This document shows, one piece after another, positions 11,029 through 18,673 of a stretch of 64,000 bases of DNA; positions within the stretch are counted from its first letter, which is position 1, and the number at the start of each line of letters is the position of its first letter. The stretch is from Neisseriaceae bacterium CLB008. Its GTDB lineage: Bacteria; Pseudomonadota; Gammaproteobacteria; Burkholderiales; Neisseriaceae. Under the pieces are notes generated by a model that saw nothing but the letters and a program-made list of their open reading frames with translations, ran no database searches and had not been told where the DNA came from. The stretch covers positions 2,451,380-2,515,379 of the forward strand of contig CP166133.1 of NCBI GenBank assembly GCA_041228285.1, written 5' to 3'. A program made the translations under genes and the position numbers.

Positions 11029-11201
11029 CGTCCATCCTTTAAAATACGCAATGTGCGAGCCGATGGTAGAGAAAAGAAAGCGTTGTGTCTATGCCTTGGG
11101 CTTGTTAAAATGTGCGCTCTGGCTTAGGACACCGTCCTTGTGCTGGTTCTTTTTCATCATCTAGGCACTGGATTCATCTGGTGGCTTAAGCTGAGGACCT
11201 T

Positions 11202-11735
11202 ATGCTTTATCTATGGCTAATCGCCTATGTGGCCGCCGTTCTGTTGGCCAACGTCTTTTTAGACACTTTTATTCCCCTGCCGTGGTTTGGCTTATTGAGC
11301 CTAGGCACCGTCTTTTTTGCCGCCGTGTTTACCTTACGCGATCGCCTCCATCAATATGGCCTACGCCCAGTTTTGATCGCCATCGCGCTGGCACTGCTGG
11401 TCAACACGGCTTACAGCCATTATTTTGCTACGCCCACTCGATTTCTGATTGCCTCGTTTGCCGCCATCCTCATTGGCGAGATCGCCGCCACGATGGCATT
11501 TCAAAAGCTCAAAAACCGTACTTGGGCCATTAAAGCCTTGTGCAGCAACGCCGTAGGCGTGCCTTTAGACAGTACCGCCTTTACGCTTTTGGCCTTTGCC
11601 GGCGTGCTTGCCCCCAACATCATGGTGCAGATCGTGTTTGCCGACGTGGTCGCCAAATTCAGCATTGCCGCTCTATTGGTCTGGCAACCCCGCCGCCGAG
11701 CCGCTTCTTTATTACATAAATTCAAGAAAGCCTAA
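11202..11735 (+). CDS. VUT family transporter (YhhQ-like, queuosine-precursor type)
   Basis: 177 residues with five or six membrane helices. The late SNAVGVPLDSTAF segment (about 121-133) and the closing LVWQPRRR match the VUT/YhhQ family, whose E. coli member imports the queuosine precursors preQ0 and preQ1. It is shorter than typical YhhQ (about 220 residues), mainly at the N-terminus. GAGGACCTT precedes the ATG. The next gene starts one base after the stop and encodes a QueF-like fold, which supports a 7-deazaguanine theme. I looked for a preQ1 riboswitch in the leader and did not see one. The substrate is inferred. Confidence 0.75.
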   Translation: MLYLWLIAYVAAVLLANVFLDTFIPLPWFGLLSLGTVFFAAVFTLRDRLHQYGLRPVLIAIALALLVNTAYSHYFATPTRFLIASFAAILIGEIAATMAFQKLKNRTWAIKALCSNAVGVPLDSTAFTLLAFAGVLAPNIMVQIVFADVVAKFSIAALLVWQPRRRAASLLHKFKKA

Positions 11736-11736
11736 T

Positions 11737-12147
11737 ATGACCCCCACCGACCATACCTTTCTACCCAATGGGCCGAACGACTATTATTCGCCCCACCACG
11801 GCCAGCCCTTAAAAACCATTGCCAACCCGAACATTCACATGCTGAGTGAACAAACCCATATCGTGACTCTGCCCGAACTCTGCCCCGCCAGCCACAACCC
11901 CAGCCCTGGCTCCACCATGAGCATCCGCTATCAGGCCAACGACCGATTTTTAGAACTGTTTGCCCTAGAAGCCTATTTTAAAGGCTATATCGGCCACCCC
12001 ATCGTACGCGACATCGAATACCTCACTCAAGAAGTGGCCAAAGACTGTGCCCAAGCGCTAGGCTTGAGCGTTACCGTCACCGCCCACATTCATCTGGCTG
12101 GGCTGGCACAGCAGCAAATCCTCACCACCACCGCGCCCAAGCCCTAA
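11737..12147 (+). CDS. QueF-like tunneling-fold protein, divergent
   Basis: 136 residues. I do not recognise an exact family, but the layout follows unimodular QueF (7-cyano-7-deazaguanine reductase). An ELCPAS element aligns with the QueF catalytic-Cys motif (LCPMTGQPDF), then a beta strand (MSIRYQ), a LELFALEAYFKGY helix that aligns with the VESKSLKLYLFSF segment, and GHPIVRDIE where QueF has the FHEDCV motif. The Cys is kept. The catalytic Asp of QPDF and the HE pair are not visible (NPSPG and HP instead). It may bind a deazaguanine without reducing it, or do different chemistry (inference). It starts one base after the VUT transporter gene, so the two are coupled. Confidence 0.6.
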   Translation: MTPTDHTFLPNGPNDYYSPHHGQPLKTIANPNIHMLSEQTHIVTLPELCPASHNPSPGSTMSIRYQANDRFLELFALEAYFKGYIGHPIVRDIEYLTQEVAKDCAQALGLSVTVTAHIHLAGLAQQQILTTTAPKP

Positions 12148-12167
12148 TCTGTGATGCAGGCAAACAA

Positions 12168-12192
12168 AAAGGCAGAGCCAAGCTCTGCCTTT
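12168..12192. terminator. Bidirectional terminator between queF-like gene and nei
   Basis: AAAGGCAGAG and CTCTGCCTTT form a perfect 10-bp stem with a 5-base loop, flanked by A on one side and T on the other. It serves two convergent genes. Confidence 0.85.
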
Positions 12193-12209
12193 AATTGCGA
12201 TCGATATAT

Positions 12210-13001
12210 TTAAGTCTGACACACTAAGCAAGCATAAAACGGCCGACCATTGAGCGTCGTTTTACTGATCATGGCGCCACACCGTTCGCACGGCTCGCCG
12301 CCACGATGAAACACCTTAAAACGAAACAGCGCCCCATGATGGCGGCTTTCATCCACCGTCCCCCTGGTTGCATAGGATAAACGCGGCACTGATAACAGTG
12401 CCTCGGCCAATGCTTGCAACCCTTCAGGCGCTAAATCTTGCGGCCGATGCGTGGGCGCTAACTCGGCCGCCCACAAAATCTCAGCGCGTAAATAATTGCC
12501 CAAACCGGCTAAAAAGCCTTGATTCAACAATAAGCCACCCAGCTGACGTCGACAGAATTGAGGACTCAATAATCGTTCGATTACCGTGGCCACGTTAAGA
12601 CCCATGTCTAACACATCAGGACCGAGCCGCTGTAAAAAGGGGTGCTGGCGGATTTCTTCACTTGGCCCAACGGTAATGTCCGAAGCGCTGTAGAGCAAGA
12701 TGGCCTGCTGCACCGTTTCCAAAACCACCCGTAAATCTCGCTTGGTGTCAGGGCGCACGCCAGCAGCCACAACCTGCCACACGCCGTACAGCTGATTGTG
12801 GCTATACATGCTTAAATGATTGCTAAAGTGGATGAGTAAGGCCTTGCCTCTGGGCTCAATGGCCACGATGCGCTCACCCGTTAGCGCTGCTTCATAGTGC
12901 TTTAGCTGATCAAAGGCAAACCATACCGTCACCAACGGCTGCTGCAACACTGCCGCCGCCAAGGCATCGGCAGCACGACGAATCTCTGGCCCTTCCGGCA
13001 T
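12210..13001 (-). CDS. nei: Endonuclease VIII (Fpg/Nei family DNA glycosylase)
   Basis: 263 residues. The N-terminus reads PEGPEIRR with catalytic Pro2 and Glu3. Lys53 is present in [10 protein letters not shown] helix-two-turn-helix region and a C-terminal zinc finger (CERC...CLVC) complete the fold. MPEGPE together with NQLYGVW is typical of Nei, which removes oxidised pyrimidines, whereas Fpg usually starts MPELPE. It is a base-excision repair enzyme acting as glycosylase and beta/delta lyase. It is transcribed away from the tRNA gene as a single gene ending in a shared terminator. Confidence 0.93.
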   Translation of the reverse strand: MPEGPEIRRAADALAAAVLQQPLVTVWFAFDQLKHYEAALTGERIVAIEPRGKALLIHFSNHLSMYSHNQLYGVWQVVAAGVRPDTKRDLRVVLETVQQAILLYSASDITVGPSEEIRQHPFLQRLGPDVLDMGLNVATVIERLLSPQFCRRQLGGLLLNQGFLAGLGNYLRAEILWAAELAPTHRPQDLAPEGLQALAEALLSVPRLSYATRGTVDESRHHGALFRFKVFHRGGEPCERCGAMISKTTLNGRPFYACLVCQT

Positions 13002-13122
13002 GACAAGGTCTCCTGATGCCCACGCTCATTAAACCGCTATATTAACATGATGTGGTTTAAACCATCGCGGCCCAAATCAACCATCAGATCTTGACCCCTA
13101 CGGATAAAATCACGCCCAGGTC

Positions 13123-13151
13123 TTGCCTAAAAGACCTATTTTCCTTATACT
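13123..13151 (+). promoter_or_regulatory. Sigma-70 promoter of tRNA-Ser
   Basis: TTGCCT at 13123-13128 and TATACT at 13146-13151 are separated by 17 bases. The expected start of transcription is just before the tRNA 5' end. Confidence 0.7.
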
Positions 13152-13161
13152 CTCGGCCTAT

Positions 13162-13252
13162 AGAAGGGTGGCCGAGTGGTTGAAGGCGCACGCCTGGAAA
13201 GCGTGTATACGTTTATAGCGTATCGAGGGTTCGAATCCCTTTCCTTCTGCCA
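13162..13252 (+). tRNA. tRNA-Ser (anticodon GGA)
   Basis: 91-base class II tRNA with encoded CCA. The acceptor stem AGAAGGG pairs with TCCTTCT before discriminator G and CCA. The D-arm region reads GGCCGAGTGGTTGAAGG. The anticodon loop is CTGGAAA with anticodon GGA at 13196-13198, reading UCC/UCU serine codons. A long variable arm (TATACGTTTATAGCGTATC) and the T-loop GGTTCGAATCC are present. The 3' end borders AT-rich DNA with gene fragments, a usual insertion point for islands. Confidence 0.97.
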
Positions 13253-13258
13253 AATACC

Positions 13259-13297
13259 AAGCGGAACCTATTGATTTTAAAATAGGTTCCGCTTTTT
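13259..13297 (+). terminator. Rho-independent terminator of tRNA-Ser
   Basis: AAGCGGAACCTATT pairs with AATAGGTTCCGCTT (14-bp stem) followed by TTTT, 7 bases after the tRNA. Confidence 0.9.
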
Positions 13298-13305
13298 CAT
13301 AATCC

Positions 13306-13407
13306 TCAGTATGCTATCACTTCTCGTTGCAACCACTCGAGATCTGCAACGTTTATCCCAAGCATTTTAATAAATGCTCTATCATATCCCTCCAACCCAA
13401 CAATATT
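13306..13407 (-). pseudogene. C-terminal gene fragment beside tRNA-Ser
   Basis: On the minus strand an open stretch of 33 codons runs to TGA at 13306-13308 and gives a protein-like peptide (GLEGYDRAFIKMLGINVADL, then EWLQREVIAY). It is cut off upstream by an in-frame TGA and has no credible start. The rest of 13408-13631 is AT-rich with no gene I can support. I read it as the remnant of a gene of the tRNA-linked island. The family is not recognised. A very small intact protein starting at a TTG is a weaker alternative. Confidence 0.3.
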
Positions 13408-13631
13408 TCACATTAAAAACTTAATATATAAAATACTTAATTAAACGCACACTTAGAATAAGATAGGCTAAGCATATTACACCCCCTTCATTATCATCAT
13501 AATTTTCTCACCAACGTTTCATTAAAACTAAAACATTTAGGTGTTCTATTTACTAAACAAATTAAGTAGTATTATTTTCTTAAAAATTAATATTAGATCC
13601 AATAGTTAATTATAAAAAAAGCTATTACCGC

Positions 13632-14414
13632 TCAATAACCTATACGAACAACTTTCTCAGTACCATCTTTCAAGTGCATTAAAGAGAAATCCTGAAATAA
13701 TGCTGGAGCATCTTTTGATACAATTTTATAAAAGGCAGCAGCAACAGCACGCATTTCATGATCACCATCTATTAATCCTCTTTTATCTAAAAAGTGCCTT
13801 ATTGCTCTTGCATTGGCCGTAAGAACAATCTTCGTTTCAGTCGCATTCGGTAAAATGGATCTTGATATCGTTCGAACAAGACGAGTTGCCTCTTTAAAAC
13901 TTAACCCATTTTCCTCAGCAACTTGGTTAACTTCCTTAGAGCTTAAGTCTTTATAAATACGAACCCCTGCCTCAATATGATTAACCCATTCGGCATAAAT
14001 ATTAGATTCTTTATTTAAACCTTGGGGAGCTATATATTTTGCATCTGATTCATCATGGTATTGCTGAGATAGCTGACTATAAGAGAAACCAACTCGATGG
14101 CGTACTAATTGATGTGTAAAAGCCCTAGAGACTCCTGTTAATAAAAAAGTCCAGCTAACATGTTCAAGAACGCTGTCATGACCCTGGTTAATCAAATTAA
14201 GTATATACTCTTGATTAGTTCTAGGTGACTGCAACCCAATTCCAAATGACATGTAACACACTCTCCCTGAAATTTCTATTAGTTCTTCCGCTGCAGAGGC
14301 ATTCTTCGTTCTATTCCAAACTAAGCCTTCATCCCTTAGAAACTCTAAAAATTCATCCAATTCAAAATTAGGTCTAGAGATACATCTAACTTTCATTTCA
14401 GATAATTTAATCAT
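13632..14414 (-). CDS. thyX: Flavin-dependent thymidylate synthase ThyX
   Basis: 260 residues. ThyX makes dTMP from dUMP with FAD, NADPH and methylene-tetrahydrofolate. The family signature is clear: GHDSVLEH (78-85), GVSRAFTHQLVRHR with RHR at 105-107, then FSYSQLSQQY with the substrate-binding serines, and a C-terminal NARAIRHFLDKR followed by HEMRA. The RHR-to-Ser spacing is one residue longer than the textbook RHR-X7-S. The start uses GGAGTAAAT, whose GGAG lies in the last codons of the upstream gene, so the pair is translationally coupled. The DNA is clearly more AT-rich than the flanking genes. Together with the position next to a tRNA, this suggests acquisition by transfer. Confidence 0.93.
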   Translation of the reverse strand: MIKLSEMKVRCISRPNFELDEFLEFLRDEGLVWNRTKNASAAEELIEISGRVCYMSFGIGLQSPRTNQEYILNLINQGHDSVLEHVSWTFLLTGVSRAFTHQLVRHRVGFSYSQLSQQYHDESDAKYIAPQGLNKESNIYAEWVNHIEAGVRIYKDLSSKEVNQVAEENGLSFKEATRLVRTISRSILPNATETKIVLTANARAIRHFLDKRGLIDGDHEMRAVAAAFYKIVSKDAPALFQDFSLMHLKDGTEKVVRIGY

Positions 14415-14416
14415 AT

Positions 14417-15217
14417 TTACTCCATATTCTTTTTAGTCTTCACTTCTTTACTGACTTCTATATGAGCTTTTAACTCACTACTACGTCGTAACTCGCCAAT
14501 CTGTTTTTTATATTCTTCAACAGTATTTCTAAGTTTATTTACTTCTTCTAACTCATGTACGTGCATATCATAAAATTTATCATATTTGACTAAAATAACC
14601 GGTATAACTACAGAAACAAGAGTCAGAAAGAACCCAATTAGAACTATAATAACCCCCATTTGTTTAGCTAAATAATTCCTTATCAACTTAGGTATACGTT
14701 CCTTAAGCCCTGCAAAATCCGTTCCTATCTGTTCCAACTGTTTTTTATTTACAGGTACCTCATAATCAATTATTTTATTACTATATTCATTACATTTTTT
14801 TGTTGTATTAAATAAAAGTAAAGTAGCAACCTTATCACCTTCATTAAAAACATGTTCACAACACCCCATATTGACAAGATAAATCGTAATCTTCCCTTCA
14901 AAACCAGGATCTATATGACCGGGATTAGTCATTAAAATACCAAATTTTGATAAGCTATTTGGCGGAAACACTATGCCAGCGATACTACAATCTAATTTCA
15001 TAACTTCACGAACTTCTATAATTAGAGTTTCACCTGGCTTCATTCGATGATAAGTAACACCGTTGTCATTTCTAAATGAATAAATTCGATTAATTGTTAG
15101 ATCAATTGACGCTTCTTGTATTTGTTTATTATCTGAAGCTAAGAAAGCCTTCAATGTTTTTCTATCAAACACTCTTCCATTATGTACATTATCCAGCAAG
15201 TCCTGATTTGAAATCAT
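14417..15217 (-). CDS. Membrane-anchored dCTP deaminase/dUTPase-like protein
   Basis: 266 residues in three parts. Residues 1-155 follow the dCTP deaminase/dUTPase fold: QEASIDLTINR (34-44), FPPNSLSKFGI (84-94) where deaminases have GRSSLARLG, and NPGHIDPGFEGKI (98-110). Residues 187-211 form one strong membrane helix. Residues 218-250 are charged with a heptad-like pattern suggesting a coiled coil. In E. coli Dcd the catalytic Glu138 falls in IVLEFYN; the aligned position here is Tyr113 (ITIYLVN), and the Arg of RSSLA is replaced. Deamination may therefore be lost, leaving nucleotide binding or another activity (inference). It lies immediately upstream of thyX, in AT-rich DNA. Neither a signal peptide nor a second membrane helix is seen. 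Confidence 0.75.
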   Translation of the reverse strand: MISNQDLLDNVHNGRVFDRKTLKAFLASDNKQIQEASIDLTINRIYSFRNDNGVTYHRMKPGETLIIEVREVMKLDCSIAGIVFPPNSLSKFGILMTNPGHIDPGFEGKITIYLVNMGCCEHVFNEGDKVATLLLFNTTKKCNEYSNKIIDYEVPVNKKQLEQIGTDFAGLKERIPKLIRNYLAKQMGVIIVLIGFFLTLVSVVIPVILVKYDKFYDMHVHELEEVNKLRNTVEEYKKQIGELRRSSELKAHIEVSKEVKTKKNME

Positions 15218-15293
15218 AAAATATTAAACCCTTATATATAATAAACTTCTTTCCACAGAAGCTATTTGAATTACAAATCAATGAATTAAATTT

Positions 15294-15620
15294 TTAAGAA
15301 ATAGTCAATAGTTTTAGTTTTAGGGGTAGAAATATAACAAACTCTCTGCCCTTGTTTTCTAATTGCACTAACTTCCTCTCTAACCCTCCCATAACATCGT
15401 CAATACGTTGACTGCTCTGCTCAAAAAAACTTGCCTTAGACAATCAAAAATTTCAGCCTCTGAGTCATACGAAAGACACTAAGCTCTACCATCCCACGCT
15501 CAGCCTCATTAACGATTTTCAAGCTTTCTGCCGCTTGCTCTTTAGTCACCCACAACAAATACGCTGATGCGCTATAGATTTTCCTACCTTTATTCTCACC
15601 GCTTTAATATCAATTTCCAT
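15294..15620 (-). pseudogene. Frameshifted ORF of about 109 codons upstream of the dcd-like gene
   Basis: On the minus strand an ATG at 15620 has an excellent site (AGAGGTGTGT). The reading frame breaks three times, and each break is repaired by restoring one base in a short homopolymer: an A in AATAAAGG, a T in GTCTTTCG, and a T in the run of seven T near 15430. The repaired product begins MEIDIKAVRI, continues with SASAYLLWVTKEQAAESLKI and then IFDCLRQVFFEQSSQRIDDV, and ends at TAA 15294-15296. I do not recognise the family; the C-terminal half looks helical and charged. It is in the same orientation as the dcd-like gene, 77 bases upstream. It may be a decayed operon member or a victim of homopolymer sequencing errors. 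Confidence 0.5.
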
Positions 15621-16187
15621 ACACACCTCTTAGTTAATCTAGATGGTTCCCTATAAAACTGTTGACTTGAATATACTCATGGGTTAACAATAGTTATAAA
15701 AAGACTAACTTTAGTTTATTTAAATTACAAAACAAATACTTAAAATTAAACTAAATACTCAAAAAGTTCCTTCAAATCTTTTACTGATACCTACACTATG
15801 CCATTATTTTTTAATGTATAACGATAGGGTTAATATAATCGGGGAAATTTCATCTGGAAAATCTTATTGATGGAGTAAGTGTTATTATGGGTAAATCGTC
15901 GGCTTAAAGAAAGTAAAATAGGACGATTACGTTAAGCTATGGCCTACTCAATCGTACAGTATCTCACCAGTCACAGCTAATAACTGAATATAAAGTTGAT
16001 TTTGAATACTATGTCACTTGGGTTAATAAGAAGATTAATCACAAATAGCTTTTAGATTGTCCTATATTTATTGGCGAAACCTTAAGCAGCCATCTCTTAT
16101 TCCAGACAGCCCTTCGCTCTGGCGTTTTTTGCATGCTGACGCATGAACATCTGGTGGTGTTGCCCTCAATACGTCCCTTAAGCCAAC
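15621..16187. other. AT-rich intergenic stretch with no supported gene
   Basis: About 570 bases without a credible gene on either strand. Short open stretches around 15884-16050 are interrupted by many stops in all frames and could be an old remnant, but I cannot match them to a transposase. A weak hairpin (CCAGA...TCTGG then CGTTTTTT) lies near 16102-16128 on the plus strand. The base composition matches the thyX patch and not the housekeeping genes. Confidence 0.5.
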
Positions 16188-16219
16188 AAAAAGGCCCACT
16201 CTCATAGGAGTGAGCCTTT
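16188..16219 (-). terminator. Terminator of the fimbrial operon
   Basis: AAAGGC..ACTC pairs with GAGT..GCCTTT around a short loop. On the minus strand it is followed by TTTTTG. It lies 28 bases after the last fimbrial gene. Confidence 0.7.
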
Positions 16220-16246
16220 AACCATAGCCCAGTAGCCGTTGATGCC

Positions 16247-17260
16247 TTACTTATAGTTAATCCGGTAAATCAGGCTGGCGTTAAAGGGACCGACCTTGAC
16301 GTCTCGTCCTGGAATTTTGCTCAGTTTCGCCTCAAACGTTTTATCGGCGAAGCTGTTGCCAGAGAACGTGGCAAATGGATAATACTTACCAAAATCCACC
16401 CGCTTACCTTGATCATAAATCCCGATCTGTAAACCGTTATTTAAATCTAAATATTGATTATTCACCGTGCCTATTTTAGGGTCTAGGCGCAAATCGATAC
16501 TAAACGTATCTGCGCAGCCACGCCGTACCGCCCTGAGCGTAAAATTACGCTTCAATTCGCTGCTGTTGCTGAAACTGCCCAGCTGTTGTGAACCAAAATC
16601 GACGTCTTGATTTTCGGGCAGCACCGACACGTCGGCGCCACAGGCCAAAAATTTAATATTACGCAAATTGGTTAAGTCATAGCGCAAGTTAGTGCCCTGT
16701 ACCGAGTTCACGCCCAATACCCCGTCAAACTGAAACACTTGGAACACGTTTGGCCCAGTATAGTTACCTGAAATAGGTCGCTCAATATTATTCGGCAGAA
16801 TCGTGGTTTTTAAGTACAGCCGAAAAGCCACCGGTACATTAATCCAGGTCGGGCCCTGAGACGCGATGCGATATACGGTATAGCCAGTATCAAAGCGAGC
16901 CGATGGATTGTCTAAATCCCGCTGTACAGGGCTGATAACCTCTAGACCGAATGCCAAGCCAGAAGCAGGGTCTAGGTTAGGGCCGCGTGGGTTAAAGTAA
17001 AAATAAACGTTTTCATACACCACGTTGTTCTGCACCCGACCACAGTGAGCCGTCACATTAATCACTTCAGATTCCCACACTTTTGTGCCAATAGGCGTAT
17101 CAGCTGGAATCGCCAAAGGCGTAATGGCAATTTGTTCCAGCGCATTTTGGGCACCTGACGTGGCCCCATTTTTATAACAGTCTAGCGCCCAAGCGGCAGG
17201 GGAAAAACCGAATAAAAGCGCCAGTAACAGAAGGCCATATTGTTTTAAATAATGCATCAT
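16247..17260 (-). CDS. Fimbrial tip adhesin / large minor pilin
   Basis: 337 residues with signal peptide (cleavage near ALA at 24-26) and a two-domain layout. The N-terminal half (about 27-205) is lectin-like and includes CYKNGATSG and AHCGR. The C-terminal half is a pilin domain with DVDFGSQQLGSF and an alternating hydrophobic end closing in LIYRINYK, the donor-strand region recognised by the chaperone. This is the usual pattern of a two-domain tip adhesin of chaperone-usher fimbriae. It is the last gene of the operon and starts 8 bases after the second chaperone gene, with GGAAAGAAC upstream. The receptor is unknown. Confidence 0.8.
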   Translation of the reverse strand: MMHYLKQYGLLLLALLFGFSPAAWALDCYKNGATSGAQNALEQIAITPLAIPADTPIGTKVWESEVINVTAHCGRVQNNVVYENVYFYFNPRGPNLDPASGLAFGLEVISPVQRDLDNPSARFDTGYTVYRIASQGPTWINVPVAFRLYLKTTILPNNIERPISGNYTGPNVFQVFQFDGVLGVNSVQGTNLRYDLTNLRNIKFLACGADVSVLPENQDVDFGSQQLGSFSNSSELKRNFTLRAVRRGCADTFSIDLRLDPKIGTVNNQYLDLNNGLQIGIYDQGKRVDFGKYYPFATFSGNSFADKTFEAKLSKIPGRDVKVGPFNASLIYRINYK

Positions 17261-17268
17261 GTTCTTTC

Positions 17269-18033
17269 CTATTTAGGCATCAACAATTGACAGGGGGCTT
17301 GCCCACAATCATAAGTAAGCGGCCGCGCACCACCAAAATCATCCATATAGCGCAAATGAATGTTTGGATTCAGGCTCATACTGGGCGCGGTATAGGTTGC
17401 GGATGAATAAGGTTTCACCACCAACTCTGAAAAATCAGTAAATGAATCGTCTTCGGCTTCTCCCAGCGCCGCAATCACAATGTGATAAGCGGTCGGGTTC
17501 TCAAACGTCAGCGTTGATCCTGCCGCCCGAATGACCATTTGCGCTTGCCAAGGCATTTTGGCTGGTTTAGGCATGCCTTTAGGACGATAAAACAGCTTTA
17601 AACGCGATTGAAACGCGATTTGCAACACATTGTCTTTATCACTCTTGGGCGGCACTTCCAGCACGTTAAAATAAAATAGCGATTCTCTGTCTTGAGCTAA
17701 ATCCTGCGCTTGACCCACCATGGCCACCTGCAGCAGCGTTTTGGCATTGGGTTCAATACGCTGTAGCGGCGGTAGCGCCAATAATGGCCCATTCATTTTT
17801 TCTCCATCCTCAGTTTCAACCCAAGACTGGAGTAAATAAGGCTTATTTTGACTGTTGATGGCCATAATGCTCACGCCGCGCTCATCGCCTTCAAGAATCA
17901 AGCGAGTGCGGTCTAAGTTGACCGAAGCGGTGGCCGGCAAAATGGCTAGCCACGCCAGCAAGGCGCCCAATACCAAAAATAGTTTACTCATGCCCATGCC
18001 TGACTGCTGATCTGTAGCCTTACCATACGCCAT
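17269..18033 (-). CDS. Periplasmic fimbrial chaperone, second copy
   Basis: 254 residues, PapD-like. It has a signal peptide, the G1-strand zone (RTRLILEGDERGVSI) at the start of the mature protein, then the conserved SLFYFNVLEVPPK motif and IAFQSRLKLFYRP. The conserved Arg and Lys that anchor the pilin C-terminus are in VNLDRTRLI and RLKLFYRP. The start is taken at 18033, one base after the preceding stop. An internal ATG 12 or 14 codons in (MGMSKLF) would give a more typical signal peptide and may be the true start. It ends in CGQAPCQLL, a Cys pair also seen at the end of the first chaperone. It carries subunits to the usher. Confidence 0.88.
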   Translation of the reverse strand: MAYGKATDQQSGMGMSKLFLVLGALLAWLAILPATASVNLDRTRLILEGDERGVSIMAINSQNKPYLLQSWVETEDGEKMNGPLLALPPLQRIEPNAKTLLQVAMVGQAQDLAQDRESLFYFNVLEVPPKSDKDNVLQIAFQSRLKLFYRPKGMPKPAKMPWQAQMVIRAAGSTLTFENPTAYHIVIAALGEAEDDSFTDFSELVVKPYSSATYTAPSMSLNPNIHLRYMDDFGGARPLTYDCGQAPCQLLMPK

Positions 18034-18034
18034 C

Positions 18035-18652
18035 CTATAAATAACTTAATCTAACATTAACAATCGCGCTGTACGCCCCTGCTTTAAGCCCCGCAGCGGT
18101 CGACTCAAGATCGGCATAGAACGACAGCGTATTCTGGCCTGGGTTCAGTACATAAGCTTTATTCGGCTCATTCACATTCAACGATCGGCCTGCCTCATCA
18201 CTAAAATGCACGCCCACGCCTGCTGCATCACCGTAAACCTTCAACAGCTTTTGATTATGCGCGTCTGGCTCACCGACTAGCGTCAGCACCACAGCCGACT
18301 GCCCGTTTAAATACCAATCGGTATTCACGCCCTGAGCCTGAGTGGCCAACGCCTGGATGCGCTGTTTTTCCGGTATCTGGTCGTAAGCACCAATCAGGCA
18401 GCCGCTGAAATGTAATTGAAACGGCACCTTAGCGCTGCGTTTACCCACTTTCATCATGTCTTTCGCACTGACGGGGGCCAGCTCCACGCTTTGAGTGGGC
18501 GTCTGCATGCGCATGCTACAGGTACTGCCCAACAGCACGCCTTGGATGCGAATTTCACCCATGGTGCCCACAATCACATCATTGGGTAGAGAAGCGGCAC
18601 TGGTCAAACCAGCCCACAATAAACCAGCGAACACACAGCATAATTTACGCAT
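18035..18652 (-). CDS. Fimbrial subunit (minor pilin)
   Basis: 205 residues. The start is taken at ATG 18652, with AAGGA six bases upstream; an earlier ATG at 18658 is too close to that site. Signal peptide MRKLCCVFAGLLWAGLTSAA. The mature part shows the pilin pattern: GEIRIQGVLLGSTCSM near the N-terminus with a Cys pairing to SGCLIGAY, and a C-terminal alternating strand YSAIVNVRLSYL ending in the penultimate aromatic typical of chaperone-bound subunits. It lies between the two chaperone genes, a place often taken by an adaptor or linker subunit. Confidence 0.85.
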   Translation of the reverse strand: MRKLCCVFAGLLWAGLTSAASLPNDVIVGTMGEIRIQGVLLGSTCSMRMQTPTQSVELAPVSAKDMMKVGKRSAKVPFQLHFSGCLIGAYDQIPEKQRIQALATQAQGVNTDWYLNGQSAVVLTLVGEPDAHNQKLLKVYGDAAGVGVHFSDEAGRSLNVNEPNKAYVLNPGQNTLSFYADLESTAAGLKAGAYSAIVNVRLSYL

Positions 18653-18673
18653 AGTCATTCCTTATTAATCGGT

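Noticed and set aside
11100-11201. Possible preQ1 riboswitch before the VUT transporter
   Set aside because: Neither the preQ1-I core (a short hairpin followed by an A-rich tail) nor a class II pattern could be traced in the leader.
15884-16060. Possible transposase remnant
   Set aside because: Translations in all frames are interrupted by stops and show no DDE or HTH motif that I can align to a known IS family.
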